In this document: piece after piece, positions 8,470 to 17,540 of the stretch
Numbering within the stretch: the first letter of the stretch is position 1
Layout of the letters: each line of letters opens with the position of its first letter
From: Caulobacter sp. UNC358MFTsu5.1
GTDB lineage: Bacteria; Pseudomonadota; Alphaproteobacteria; Caulobacterales; Caulobacteraceae
Assembly (NCBI RefSeq): GCF_000712075.1
Contig: NZ_JONW01000008.1
Coordinates: 186,001-250,000, forward strand
Reading direction: 5' to 3'
Length of the DNA: 64,000 nucleotides
The notes under the pieces: model-generated
Told to the model about the DNA's origin: nothing
Seen by the model: only the letters and a program-made list of their open reading frames with translations
The model's database searches: none
Translations under genes and position numbers: made by a program

Positions 8470-9438
8470 ATGAGCGTCGTCGCGGCCTACATCTACAAGG
8501 ACGGCGTACGGACCCGGGAGGTCAGCCTCGACAAGGACGGCGCCCTGGAGACCAAGCCCGGCGAGTTCGTCTGGATCGGCCTGTACGAGCCCAGCCAGGC
8601 CGAGATGGACCGGCTGGGCAAACGCTTCAAGCTGCACCCGCTGGCGATCGAGGACGCGCTCAACGCCCACCAGCGGCCCAAGGTCGAGGTCTATGGCCGC
8701 GAGCTGTTCGTGGTGGCCCGCACCGCCCAGCTGGTCGACGCCCAGATCGCCTACGGCGAGACGGCGATCTTCGTCGGCCAGGGCCACCTGATCACCGTCC
8801 GCCATGGCTCGGCCCGCGCCCACACCGAGCTGCGCGCCCAGCTGGAGGCCTCGCCGGTGCTGCTGGCCAAGGGCTCGGACTACGTGCTGCACGCGGTGCT
8901 CGACTTCGTGGTCGACGGCTACCTGCCGATCATCCAGGCGCTGGAGGACGAGGTGCTGGACATCGAGCGCCGCACGCTCGAGACCTTCCTCAGCCACGCC
9001 GAGGTCAAGCGCCTGTTCCACGTCCGCCGCGACCTGATCCGCTTCAAGCGCGTGCTCAGCCCCATGGCCGAGGTCGCCGGCCGGCTGGAGCACCTGGAGA
9101 CGCCCTGCCTGGACAACGACGTGCGCCCCTATTTCCGCGACGTGCTGGACCATACGCAGAAGGTCGAGGGCATGGTCGACGCCCTGCGCGAGGTGATCAC
9201 CTCGGTGTTCGAAGCCGCCTCGCTGCTGGAACAGCAGCGGCAGAGCGAGATCACCCGCAAGCTGGCCGCCTGGGCCGCCATCCTGGCCGTGCCCACGGCG
9301 GTGGCCGGAATCTACGGCATGAACTTCGAGCACATGCCGGAGCTCAAATGGACCTTCGGCTATCCGGCGGTGATGGCCGGCGTCGCCGGGGTGGTGGGCT
9401 ACCTGTTCTGGCGGTTCAAGAAGAACCAGTGGCTGTAG
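8470..9438 (+). CDS. corA: CorA-family magnesium/divalent cation channel
   Basis: 322 residues from the ATG at 8470; a TTG four codons earlier is in frame but has no SD. The protein has the cytoplasmic alpha/beta domain, the long stalk helix and two C-terminal membrane helices. The first is followed by the pore signature YGMNFEHMPEL (the GMN triad), and the C-terminus is basic (RFKKNQWL), as in CorA. It forms a pentameric inner-membrane channel for Mg2+, sometimes Co2+ or Ni2+. It stands alone between the divergent MHS transporter and a family A repeat. Confidence 0.92.
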   Translation: MSVVAAYIYKDGVRTREVSLDKDGALETKPGEFVWIGLYEPSQAEMDRLGKRFKLHPLAIEDALNAHQRPKVEVYGRELFVVARTAQLVDAQIAYGETAIFVGQGHLITVRHGSARAHTELRAQLEASPVLLAKGSDYVLHAVLDFVVDGYLPIIQALEDEVLDIERRTLETFLSHAEVKRLFHVRRDLIRFKRVLSPMAEVAGRLEHLETPCLDNDVRPYFRDVLDHTQKVEGMVDALREVITSVFEAASLLEQQRQSEITRKLAAWAAILAVPTAVAGIYGMNFEHMPELKWTFGYPAVMAGVAGVVGYLFWRFKKNQWL

Positions 9439-9450
9439 CCCCCAACCGTT

Positions 9451-9556
9451 GTCATCCCGGAAGCCTCGCAGAGGCTGTCCGGGACCCAGGGGACTGGGCT
9501 GAGGCGGTGCGGTTCACCTGGGTCCCGGACAGGCGCCGCGCGCTTTCCGGGATGAC
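9451..9556. repeat. Dispersed palindromic repeat, family A (copy 2)
   Basis: Same boundaries and inner arms as the copy at 6478-6581. It lies 12 bases after the corA stop and before the convergent small gene. Confidence 0.85.
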
Positions 9557-9584
9557 AACTTTTTGAGTGAGCGGAAGGCGAGCC

Positions 9585-9812
9585 CTAGCTGGCCCAGGCG
9601 CGCGCCGGATGCAGGAAGCGCCCGGCCTCGGCGCCGTCGCGCAGGAACACCCGCACCTCGGCGGCGTGGCCCGAGGCGGCCAGGCGGTTGGCCAGGTCGC
9701 GGGCGGCGGCTTCGGCGCGACCGCCGCGTTCGAAGGTGAGTTCGGCCTCCAGGGCCTCGGAGCGCACGGACCAGCCTTGCTCGGCCGGGGCGACGGAAAT
9801 CAGCAGAGCCAT
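9585..9812 (-). CDS. Small conserved-type hypothetical protein (75 aa)
   Basis: The start is at 9812 because AAGGAG lies 6 bases upstream; an in-frame earlier ATG would add six residues. The product (MALLISVAPAEQGWSV..., then RGGRAEAAARDLANRLAASG, then AEVRVFLRDGAEAGRF) has the beta-alpha-beta pattern of small DUF2188-like proteins, in which a short domain ends in a strand of the form VxVxLRDG. No function can be assigned. It is monocistronic, facing corA. Confidence 0.65.
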   Translation of the reverse strand: MALLISVAPAEQGWSVRSEALEAELTFERGGRAEAAARDLANRLAASGHAAEVRVFLRDGAEAGRFLHPARAWAS

Positions 9813-10252
9813 GACGAGCTCCTTACGCAAATCAGACTTTTGGGTGCGCCGGCCAAGGGCCTAGGGGGCGCGAACGAGCGGCTTGTTCGGGCTGGCGATC
9901 CGCCCCCGAAACATCGAGGTCAGACCGGCATTCGCCCTACGAGGGGATGACATCGACACATCTTATAGGCTCGCAATTTCACAACTTGACGACATGGGTA
10001 TGACCCGAACGCAACTGATGCGAGCCAGAACTCCTGGACCCGTTTTTAGTTTCTCGGATCGTTCGATGATCTGTCGGCAGGGCCAGAAAATCTGCCGAGA
10101 CTCAATTCCTACCGATTTGATAGATTTTTGGCGGCGACGTCCCTTTCCTCCCCTTTGGGCGGCGCCGGCGCGCGCCGCGCGGACCTATCGGGGGATGGGT
10201 GTCCGCGCGGCGCGTCAATCCTCCCCCGTGAAGCGGGGGAAGGTGGCGCGCC
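9813..10252. other. Intergenic region without a supported gene
   Basis: 440 bases between two minus-strand genes. Bases 9940-10140 are less GC-rich than their surroundings. They contain a 7-bp hairpin, TCGGCAG / CTGCCGA, at 10074-10098, without a following T-run. A C/G-rich hairpin (CCCCCG / CGGGGG type) at 10229-10252 directly follows the tetR-type gene and may be a REP or its terminator. The open frame on the plus strand here has no SD and non-protein-like composition. Confidence 0.4.
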
Positions 10253-10888
10253 TCAGCAATCCTTGTCCAGGTGCGCCTTGATCAGCGCCCGGCCCGCGCG
10301 CGCCACGACCTTCACCGGACCGCTGGGGCCCAGGGTCACCCGGGCGGTGTAGGAGCCCTCCATCAGCAGCATCAGGCCGTCGGCCAGGTCGTCGTCCGGC
10401 GCCCCGGCCCGCCGGCACAGGTCGACCAGGCGGGCGTGGAGCTGCTGCTTGTAGGCCACCGACACCTTCTGGGCCGGGTGGTCGGCCTCGTGCAGCTCGA
10501 TGGCGGCGTTGGACAGCGGGCAGCCGTGGACGTCGGCGTTGCAGGCCTTGGTCTCGAAGGCGTCGAAGATCGCCTCCAGCTGGGCCCGGGGATCGCCGCA
10601 GGTGCAGCCGACCACCTCGTCCCACCAGACCCAGTAGTCGCGTTCCTGCTCGCGCAGCACCTCGGCGACCAGCTCGTCCTTGGACGGGAAGTTGCGATAG
10701 AGCGTCATCTTGGTGGCTTCGGCCTCGGCGGCGATCGCCTCGACGCCCACCGCGCGGATGCCGTGCTGATAGAACAGCTCGCGGGCCGTTTCGAAGATCC
10801 GGTCGCGGGCCGGTCGTTTGGACAACGGAGCGCACGCGGGCGCCTCCAACTCGTCCACCTTGCCCCCGCCAGAATTTCTCTCAGCCAT
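10253..10888 (-). CDS. TetR-family repressor of the adjacent RND efflux operon (TipR-like)
   Basis: 211 residues from the ATG at 10888 (AGGTG 8 bases upstream); a GTG two codons earlier is possible. The N-terminal TetR helix-turn-helix is clear: ARDRIFETARELFYQHGIRAVGVEAIAAEA, then KMTLYRNFPSKDELVAEVL. The C-terminal ligand domain is Cys-rich (CTCGD, KACNADVHGCPLS), which could sense electrophiles or metals. It is divergent from acrA-acrB-nodT, with a perfect palindrome in between. C. crescentus has a TetR-type repressor (TipR) next to an AcrAB-NodT pump, and this is probably its counterpart. Orthology is inferred from context, not from an alignment. Confidence 0.85.
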   Translation of the reverse strand: MAERNSGGGKVDELEAPACAPLSKRPARDRIFETARELFYQHGIRAVGVEAIAAEAEATKMTLYRNFPSKDELVAEVLREQERDYWVWWDEVVGCTCGDPRAQLEAIFDAFETKACNADVHGCPLSNAAIELHEADHPAQKVSVAYKQQLHARLVDLCRRAGAPDDDLADGLMLLMEGSYTARVTLGPSGPVKVVARAGRALIKAHLDKDC

Positions 10889-10947
10889 TTTCACAGCACC
10901 TCACCTTGACGTGAGAGTTACCGGTCAGTATCTCTCACCGCGTGGAT

Positions 10948-10963
10948 GATACCGAACGGTATC
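10948..10963. promoter_or_regulatory. Perfect palindrome, probable TetR-family operator
   Basis: GATACCG-AA-CGGTATC is an exact inverted repeat in the intergenic region between the tetR-type gene and the efflux operon. It has the size and ACCG-N2-CGGT core of many TetR-family operators. A TTGACG hexamer at 10906-10911, 17 bases from TATCTC at 10929, could be the promoter firing toward the pump genes, with the palindrome just downstream of it. Confidence 0.6.
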
Positions 10964-11054
10964 GTCACGTACGCCTACATCGTCACAGATGGACGCCACG
11001 TCAAGCAACAGCAACTGCGACATTTGATCTTTAACCCAGAACGGAGCGCGAGCC

Positions 11055-11240
11055 ATGCCCCCGAGCGCAAGCCAAGACATAGCCCCGCCCGCCGGCGCCT
11101 CGCGCTGGATCGCCCTGGCGACCCGGCCCGCCCGCTCCCTTCGCAAGTTCATCGGCCATGGCGCCGAAGGCCCGTCCGGTTCGGATTGGGCCTCTTCGTC
11201 CAAGAGCCGTCAGAAATCCCGGCGCCCCGTCTGGGAATAG
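11055..11240 (+). CDS. Possible small leader ORF (61 aa) ahead of the efflux operon
   Basis: ATG at 11055 with GGAG eight bases upstream, downstream of the putative operator and ahead of acrA. The product is Arg/Ser/Pro-rich with no recognisable domain. It is included because of its SD and its place in the operon leader. The composition could equally come from a non-coding leader. Confidence 0.25.
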   Translation: MPPSASQDIAPPAGASRWIALATRPARSLRKFIGHGAEGPSGSDWASSSKSRQKSRRPVWE

Positions 11241-11304
11241 AAAAACACCGCGTCTCCTCCCCCCGCTTCCCCCGCCAAGCCGCTTAAAGCCGACAGGTTC
11301 TCCG

Positions 11305-12483
11305 ATGTCCCTCCGCCCCGTCTTCACCTCCTTCGCCGGTCTGGCCGCCATGGCCGTGCTGGCCGCCTGCAGCGCCCAGGCCAAGCAGGAAGCCGCCCCG
11401 CCGCCCGCCCAGGTCACCATCACCGCCGTGGCCTTCAAGGAACTGCGCCAGTGGGACGACTTCACCGGTCGCCTGGAAGCCATCGACACGGTCGACATCC
11501 GTCCGCGCGTCAGCGGCTATGTCGACGGCGCCCGGTTCGAGGAAGGCGCCCGCGTCCACAAGGGCCAGGTGCTGTTCCAGATCGACCCGCGCCCCTACCA
11601 GGCCGAGGCCAACCGCGCCGAGGCCGAGGTGGCCCGCGCCAAGGCCCAGCTGGACCTGGCCGTCGTCAACCGCGAGCGCGGCCGCCGGCTGATCGAGCAG
11701 AACGCCCTGGCCCAGAGCGAGTTCGACCGCCTGTCGGCTGAAGAGAAGGCCGCCCAGGCCAATCTCGGCGCGGCCAACGCCGCCTACCAGACCGCCCGCC
11801 TGAACCTGGAATGGACCCGCGTGGTCTCGCCGATCGACGGCCGGGTCTCCAAGGCCGTGATCACCCGCGGCAACCTGGTCACCCCGTCCGACCTGCTGAC
11901 CACCGTGGTCTCGGACACCCCGATCTATGCCACCTTCAACGCCGACGAGCAGACCTTCCTGAAGTACGCCTCGGCCGAACGCGGCAAGGCCAGCCCGGTC
12001 TATATGGGCCTGATGACCGAGGACGGTTATCCGCACCAGGGCCAGCTGAAGTTCATCGACAACGCCCTGGACGCCAAGAGCGGCACGATCAACGGCCGGG
12101 CGATCTTCGCCAACGCCGACGGCCGGTTCACCCCCGGCCTGTTCGCCCGCATCCGCATGGTCAGCGACACCTCGCAGACGGTGGCCCTGGCCCCCGACCG
12201 CGCGGTGGCCACTGACCTGGGCAAGCGCTACGTCGTGGTGGTGGGCGCCAACAACAAGGCCGAGTACCGCCCGGTCGAGGTGGGTCCGCTGGCCGGCAAC
12301 CTGCGCATCATCCGCACGGGGCTGAAGCCCGGCGACCGGGTGATCGTCGGCGGCCTGCAGAAGGTCAAGCCGGGCGACACCGTCAGCCCGGTGGTGATCA
12401 AGACCGACCTGTCCAGCGACCTGTCGCAGTTCGAGACCGGTCCCCAGCGGGTCGCGATGATCAACTCGGTTTCCCAGAACTAG
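11305..12483 (+). CDS. acrA: RND efflux periplasmic adaptor (AcrA/MexA type lipoprotein)
   Basis: 392 residues from the ATG at 11305; the longer open frame upstream is leader sequence. It begins with a lipoprotein signal ending LAAC (Cys near residue 22). Then come the adaptor landmarks: DFTGRLEAIDTVDIRPRVSG (beta-barrel start), the lipoyl half-motif GARVHKGQVLFQIDPRPY, a helical hairpin (residues 105-165), VVSPIDGRVS (second lipoyl half), then barrel and membrane-proximal domains. It links the inner-membrane AcrB to the outer-membrane NodT channel. It is first of three genes in one operon, about 120 bases before acrB. Confidence 0.92.
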   Translation: MSLRPVFTSFAGLAAMAVLAACSAQAKQEAAPPPAQVTITAVAFKELRQWDDFTGRLEAIDTVDIRPRVSGYVDGARFEEGARVHKGQVLFQIDPRPYQAEANRAEAEVARAKAQLDLAVVNRERGRRLIEQNALAQSEFDRLSAEEKAAQANLGAANAAYQTARLNLEWTRVVSPIDGRVSKAVITRGNLVTPSDLLTTVVSDTPIYATFNADEQTFLKYASAERGKASPVYMGLMTEDGYPHQGQLKFIDNALDAKSGTINGRAIFANADGRFTPGLFARIRMVSDTSQTVALAPDRAVATDLGKRYVVVVGANNKAEYRPVEVGPLAGNLRIIRTGLKPGDRVIVGGLQKVKPGDTVSPVVIKTDLSSDLSQFETGPQRVAMINSVSQN

Positions 12484-12601
12484 AGCGCTCTTTGGACCGC
12501 TCATCCCGGCGAATGCCGGGATGAGCGGATCAGGAATTCGCTTTCAGGCCGGGTTTGAACCGGCCCACGCCCCCTCTTTGCCTCCTCCCCGGACGCCTCC
12601 C

Positions 12602-15600
12602 ATGAATTTCTCAAAGTTCTTCGTGAACCGGCCGCGCTTCGCCGCCGTGCTCTCGATCGTCATCTTCATCGCCGGGTTGGTGGCTCTGCCGCGCCTGCCG
12701 ATCTCGGAATATCCCGAGGTGGTGCCGCCGACGGTCGTCGTGCGCGCCGCCTATCCGGGCGCCAACCCCGCCGTCATCGGCCAGACCGTCGCCGCTCCGC
12801 TGGAGCAGGCGATCAACGGCGTCGAGGGCATGATCTACCAGTCGTCGCAGTCGGCCTCCGACGGGGCGATGATCCTGACCGTCACCTTCGCCCTCGGGAC
12901 CGATCTCGATAAGGCTCAGGTGCAGGTGCAGAACCGCGTCGCCCAGGCCCTGCCCAAGCTGCCCCAGGAGGTGCAGCGGATCGGCGTGACCACCGACAAG
13001 GCCTCGCCCGACCTGACCCTGGTCGTGCACATGATCTCGCCCAACAACCGCTACGACATGCTGTACCTCAGCAACTACGCCCAGCTGAACGTCCGCGACC
13101 GGCTGAAGCGGGTCGACGGCGTGGGCGACGTCCAGATCTTCGGGGCCGGCGCCTACTCGATGCGCGTGTGGCTGGACCCTGAAAAGCTGGCCTCGCTGAA
13201 CATGACCGCCGGCGACGTCGTGAAGGCCCTGCGCGAGCAGAACGTCCAGGTCGCCGCCGGCCAGCTGGGCGCCCCGCCCGCCCCCGGCGCCGCCGACTTC
13301 CAGCTGTCGATCAACGCCCCCGGCCGCCTGACCGACGAGGAGCAGTTCCGGAACGTCATCATCCGCTCCGGCGCCAACGGCGAGCTGACCCACCTGGGCG
13401 ACGTGGCCCGCGTGGAGATGGGCGCCAACAACTACGCCCTGCGCTCGCTGCTCGACAACAAGTCGGCCGTGGCCATGCCGATCTTCCAGCGCCCCGGCTC
13501 CAACGCCCTGCAGATGGCCGCCGACATCAAGAAGACGATGAAGGAGCTGAAGAAGGAATTCCCCGAGGGCGTCGACTACGAGATCATCTACGACACCACC
13601 GCCTTCGTGCAGGAATCGATCAATTCGGTGATCCACACCCTGATCGAGGCCATCATCCTGGTGGTCATCGTGGTGGTGATCTTCCTGCAGGGCTGGCGCG
13701 CCTCGATCATCCCGCTGATCGCCGTGCCCGTCTCGCTGATCGGCACCTTCGCCGTCCTCCTGATGCTGGGCTTCGGCCTCAACGCCCTGACCCTGTTCGG
13801 CCTCGTCTTGGCCATCGGCATCGTGGTCGACGACGCCATCGTGGTGGTCGAGAACGTCGAGCGGAACATCACCAACGGACTCGAGCCACCGGCCGCCACC
13901 CGCAAGGCCATGAGCGAGGTCACCGGACCGATCATCTCCACGGCCCTGGTGCTGTGCGCGGTGTTCATCCCGACCGCCTTCATCAGCGGCCTGTCCGGCC
14001 AGTTCTATCGCCAGTTCGCCCTGACCATCGCCATCTCGACGGTGATCTCGGCCTTCAACTCCCTGACCCTGTCGCCGGCCCTGGCCGCCGTGCTCCTCAA
14101 GAGCCACGACGCGCCCAAGGACCGCTTCCAGAAGATCATCGACGCGGCCCTGGGCTGGCTGTTCAACCCGTTCAACCGCATGTTCGCCAAGGCGTCCAAC
14201 GGCTACGTCCGCAATGTCGGCCGCACCCTGGGCAAGTCGACGGCGGGCCTGGTGATCTACGGCATCCTGCTGGCCCTGACGGTCTTCGCCTTCAGCAAGA
14301 CCCCGGGCGGCTTCGTGCCGCAGCAGGACAAGGCCTACGTCGTCGCCGTCGTGCAGCTGCCCGACGCCGCCTCGCTGGACCGCACCGAGGCCGTCATCCG
14401 CCAGATGGGCGACATCGCCATGAAGGTGCCGGGCATCAAGCACTCGGTCGCCTTCCCCGGCCTGTCGGCCAACGGCTTCATCAACAGCCCCAACTCCGGC
14501 GCGGTGTTCTTCCCGCTGGACGACTTCAAGAACCGCACCGGCCACGACCTGTCGGCCAACGCCATCGTCGGCCAGCTGAACGCCAAGTTCGGCGCCATCC
14601 CCGACGCCCAGATCGCGGTCTTCCCGCCGCCTTCGGTGCAGGGGCTGGGCACGATCGGCGGCTTCCGCATGCAGATCGTCGACCGCGCGGGCCTGGGCCC
14701 GGACGAGCTGAACAAGCAGACCCAGAACCTGATCGACAAGGCCCGCAAGGACCCCGCCCTGGCCGGCGTGTTCTCGACCTACCAGGTCAGCGTGCCGAAG
14801 ATCGAGGCCAACATCGATCGCGAGAAGGCGCGGGCCTCGGGCGTTTCCCTGACCGACCTCTTCGAGACCATGCAGGTCTATCTGGGCTCGCTGTACGTCA
14901 ACGACTTCAACCGCTTCGGCCGCACCTACGAGGTCAACGTCCAGGCCGACCAGAAATTCCGCATGCAGCCCGAGCAGATGCTGCGCCTGCAGACGCGGAA
15001 CGCCGACGGCCAGATGATCCCGCTGGGCGCCTTCGTCAGCTTCAAGGAGGCCACCGGCCCCGACCGCGAGAGCCACTACAACGGCGTGCTCACGGCCGAG
15101 ATCAACGGCGGCCCGGCCCCGGGCTACAGCTCGGGCCAGGCCCAGAAGGCCCTGGAGGACCTGGCCAAGAAGGAGCTGCCCAACGGCATGGGCTACGAGT
15201 GGACCGAACTGACCTACCAGCAGATCCTGGCGGGCAACACGGCGGTCTATATCTTCCCGCTCTGCGTGCTGCTGGCCTTCCTGGTGCTGGTGGCCCAGTA
15301 CGAGAGCTGGAGCCTGCCGCTGGTGGTCATCCTGATCGTGCCGATGACCCTGCTGTCGGCCCTGGCCGGCGTGCTGCTGACCCATGGCGACAACAACATC
15401 TTCACCCAGATCGGGCTGATCGTGCTGGTGGGGCTGGCGTGTAAGAACGCCATCCTGATCGTCGAGTTCGCCAAGGAACGCGAGGAGCATGGCGACACGC
15501 CGCTGCAGGCGGTGCTGGAAGCCTGCCGCCTGCGCCTGCGGCCGATCCTGATGACCTCGATCGCCTTCATCATGGGCGTGGCGCCCCTGGTGGTCAGCCA

Positions 15601-15778
15601 CGGGGCCGGCGCCGAGATGCGCCGCGCCATGGGCGTGGCGGTGTTCTCGGGCATGCTGGGGGTGACGGTCTTCGGCCTGATCCTGACCCCGATCTTCTAC
15701 TTCGTGATCCGCCGCAACACCGCCCGCCGGGCGGCGCTGAAGGCGGCCAAACAGACCACGCCCGTGGAGGCGCACTGA
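12602..15778 (+). CDS. acrB: RND multidrug efflux pump, inner-membrane permease (AcrB type)
   Basis: 1058 residues, the normal length for HAE-1 transporters. The N-terminus NFSKFFVNRPRFAAVLSIVI is the first TM with the typical FFxxRPxFA motif. The TM4 segment GLVLAIGIVVDDAIVVVENVER holds the proton-relay Asp-Asp pair, and the second half has GLVLLACKNAILIVEFAKE-like sequence in TM10. Two large periplasmic loops (porter and docking domains) lie in the expected places. It exports amphiphilic drugs by proton antiport. The stop TGA shares its A with the ATG of nodT, so the genes are coupled. A small hairpin (CATCCCGG / CCGGGATG) sits in the acrA-acrB gap. Confidence 0.95.
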   Translation: MNFSKFFVNRPRFAAVLSIVIFIAGLVALPRLPISEYPEVVPPTVVVRAAYPGANPAVIGQTVAAPLEQAINGVEGMIYQSSQSASDGAMILTVTFALGTDLDKAQVQVQNRVAQALPKLPQEVQRIGVTTDKASPDLTLVVHMISPNNRYDMLYLSNYAQLNVRDRLKRVDGVGDVQIFGAGAYSMRVWLDPEKLASLNMTAGDVVKALREQNVQVAAGQLGAPPAPGAADFQLSINAPGRLTDEEQFRNVIIRSGANGELTHLGDVARVEMGANNYALRSLLDNKSAVAMPIFQRPGSNALQMAADIKKTMKELKKEFPEGVDYEIIYDTTAFVQESINSVIHTLIEAIILVVIVVVIFLQGWRASIIPLIAVPVSLIGTFAVLLMLGFGLNALTLFGLVLAIGIVVDDAIVVVENVERNITNGLEPPAATRKAMSEVTGPIISTALVLCAVFIPTAFISGLSGQFYRQFALTIAISTVISAFNSLTLSPALAAVLLKSHDAPKDRFQKIIDAALGWLFNPFNRMFAKASNGYVRNVGRTLGKSTAGLVIYGILLALTVFAFSKTPGGFVPQQDKAYVVAVVQLPDAASLDRTEAVIRQMGDIAMKVPGIKHSVAFPGLSANGFINSPNSGAVFFPLDDFKNRTGHDLSANAIVGQLNAKFGAIPDAQIAVFPPPSVQGLGTIGGFRMQIVDRAGLGPDELNKQTQNLIDKARKDPALAGVFSTYQVSVPKIEANIDREKARASGVSLTDLFETMQVYLGSLYVNDFNRFGRTYEVNVQADQKFRMQPEQMLRLQTRNADGQMIPLGAFVSFKEATGPDRESHYNGVLTAEINGGPAPGYSSGQAQKALEDLAKKELPNGMGYEWTELTYQQILAGNTAVYIFPLCVLLAFLVLVAQYESWSLPLVVILIVPMTLLSALAGVLLTHGDNNIFTQIGLIVLVGLACKNAILIVEFAKEREEHGDTPLQAVLEACRLRLRPILMTSIAFIMGVAPLVVSHGAGAEMRRAMGVAVFSGMLGVTVFGLILTPIFYFVIRRNTARRAALKAAKQTTPVEAH

Positions 15779-17226
15779 TGTTTGCTTCTTCCCAACCCCG
15801 CCAGCCCGGCTGGCCCAATCCTTCCTGGAAGAGCCTGAAGGTCCAGCTCGGCCTGTTCGCCAGCATGGTCCTGCTGTCGGCCTGCGCCGTGGGACCGGAC
15901 TACAAGACCCCGGTCCAGGCCCCGGTCGTGCTGCAGAACGCCCCGGCCGGCGCCTTCTCCACCGCCAATCCCGAGGCCCAGTGGTGGAAGGCGTTCAACG
16001 ACCCGGTGCTGGACGGCCTGATCGCCCAGGCCCTGTCGGGCAACCTCGACCTCAAGGTCGCGGTCGCCCGGGTGGACGAGGCCCGCGCCCTGTTCAAGGA
16101 CGCGCGCCTGGACCAGATCCCGCGGGTCACCGCCAGCGGCGCCTACCAGAAGAGCGACCAGCAGCAGCCGGGCTCGAACGGCCAGCGCGTCGAGAGCGAG
16201 ACCTACCAGGCCGGCTTCGACGCCGGCTGGGAGATCGACCTGTTCGGCCGCGTCCGCCGGGGCGTGGAGTCGGCCCGGGCCGAAGCCGGGGCGGCCCAGG
16301 CCGACCTGCGCGACGCCCAGGTGACCGTCGCCGCCGAGGTGGCCCGGAACTATCTGGAGCTGCGCGGCTACCAGGCCCGCCTGGCCGTCGCCAACCGCAA
16401 CCTCGACACCCAGCGCGAGACCCTGCGGCTGACCCAGGTGCGCTACAACGCCGGCAGCGGCAGCCCGATCGACGTGGCGTCGGCCCAGGCCCGCCTCAAC
16501 GCCACCGAGGCGGCGATCCCGGCCCTGGTCACCGCCGAGAAGCGGGCCAACTACCGGCTCTGCGTGCTGCTGGGCCAACGGCCGGGCGCGCTGGACGCCG
16601 TGCTGGTGGCCAAGGACGCCGAGGTCACGCCGCTGATCGCCGCCCTGCCGATCGGCGACGCCGCCGACCTGCTGCGCCGGCGGCCCGACGTCCAGGCCGC
16701 CGAGCGTCGCCTGGCCGCCCAGACCGCCAAGGTGGGGGTGGCCACGGCCGACCTCTTCCCGCGCGTCCGGGTGACCGGCTTCGTCGGCTTCCTGTCGGGC
16801 ACGTCGAGCGGCTTCGGCAACTCGGCCAGCCAGGCCTGGTCGGTGGCCCCCGTGGTCACCTGGCCGGCCCTGGACCTGGGCGGCGCCCACCAGCGCCTGA
16901 AGGCCGCCGAGGCCCGCAACGACGCCAGCCTGGCCGTCTACGACCAGACCGTGCTGCGGGCCCTGGAGGACCTGGAGACCGCCCTGGTCGCCTACCGCCA
17001 GCAGCAGGCCCAGCTGGTCAGCCTGACCAACCAGGCCGCCGCGTCCCGCCGCGCCGCCGAACTGGCCCGCATCCAGTACAAGGAAGGCGGCATCGACTTC
17101 CTGGTGCTGCTCGACGCGGAACGCACCCTGCTGGCCGCCGAGGACTCGCTGACGGTCGCCGAGACCGGCGTGAACACCAACGTCGTGGCGATCTACAAGG
17201 CGCTGGGCGGCGGGTGGACGTCGTAA
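15778..17226 (+). CDS. nodT: Outer-membrane efflux channel lipoprotein (NodT family)
   Basis: 482 residues. A lipoprotein signal ends LSAC (Cys near 36) followed by AVGPDYKTP, the hallmark start of NodT-family factors. Two repeated outer-membrane efflux (OEP) domains follow, with the motifs WEIDLFGRVRRGVESA and ITWPALDLGGAH-like sequence, and LRRRPDVQAAERRLAA between them. TolC-like trimers of this kind complete tripartite pumps. Its overlap with acrB and the lack of another channel gene nearby make this the cognate outer-membrane part. Confidence 0.93.
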   Translation: MFASSQPRQPGWPNPSWKSLKVQLGLFASMVLLSACAVGPDYKTPVQAPVVLQNAPAGAFSTANPEAQWWKAFNDPVLDGLIAQALSGNLDLKVAVARVDEARALFKDARLDQIPRVTASGAYQKSDQQQPGSNGQRVESETYQAGFDAGWEIDLFGRVRRGVESARAEAGAAQADLRDAQVTVAAEVARNYLELRGYQARLAVANRNLDTQRETLRLTQVRYNAGSGSPIDVASAQARLNATEAAIPALVTAEKRANYRLCVLLGQRPGALDAVLVAKDAEVTPLIAALPIGDAADLLRRRPDVQAAERRLAAQTAKVGVATADLFPRVRVTGFVGFLSGTSSGFGNSASQAWSVAPVVTWPALDLGGAHQRLKAAEARNDASLAVYDQTVLRALEDLETALVAYRQQQAQLVSLTNQAAASRRAAELARIQYKEGGIDFLVLLDAERTLLAAEDSLTVAETGVNTNVVAIYKALGGGWTS

Positions 17227-17241
17227 GGCAGCGCCCGGAAC

Positions 17242-17309
17242 AGGGGACACACACTCACGGCAAGGCCCAGCGGGTCCGGCAACGGCCGTGGGGTGAGTGT
17301 GTGTCCCCT
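17242..17309. repeat. Dispersed palindromic repeat, family C (copy 1)
   Basis: Arms AGGGGACACACACTCAC and GTGAGTGTGTGTCCCCT enclose about 34 bases. The second copy is at 50325-50394. In both places the element stands next to a family B element. Confidence 0.85.
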
Positions 17310-17343
17310 CCTTCGTCCTGAAAAGTTATCCACAGGACGCACC

Positions 17344-17428
17344 GGCCGGGGACATGCCCTTGGGCGTGTCCCCATCAGCATCCACGGAGCCAGGATTTGG
17401 GGACACGCCCAAGGGCATGTCCCCGGCC
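17344..17428. repeat. Dispersed palindromic repeat, family B (copy 1)
   Basis: Two exact 30-base inverted arms, the left starting GGCCGGGGACATGCCC, enclose a 25-base loop containing CAGCATCCACGG. Other copies lie at 29021-29102 and 50229-50313. The loop sequence is also partly conserved between copies. Confidence 0.88.
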
Positions 17429-17540
17429 GAAGAGGCCTCTATCCCCGCGAATTCCAAACCCGACCCCAACGAAATCAACGCGCTGCACGAAAACGCACGT
17501 TTCCGATCCTCACCCTCCGGGGCGGCCGCACAATAGCGGC

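Noticed and set aside
9567-9950. Plus-strand open frame of 127 codons over the small minus gene
   Set aside because: Antisense shadow of the supported 75-residue gene; no SD and low-complexity composition.
9883-10281. Plus-strand frame of 132 codons in the intergenic region before the tetR-type gene
   Set aside because: No SD, atypical residue composition and it runs into the 3' end of the TetR gene; treated as non-coding.
12500-12525. CATCCCGG / CCGGGATG hairpin between acrA and acrB
   Set aside because: Too short to place in a repeat family and no T-run; not a terminator for a coupled operon.
11284-15775. Very long minus-strand frames opposite acrA and acrB
   Set aside because: His/Gly/Gln/Asp-rich antisense readings of GC-rich genes; the plus-strand proteins have full family motifs.
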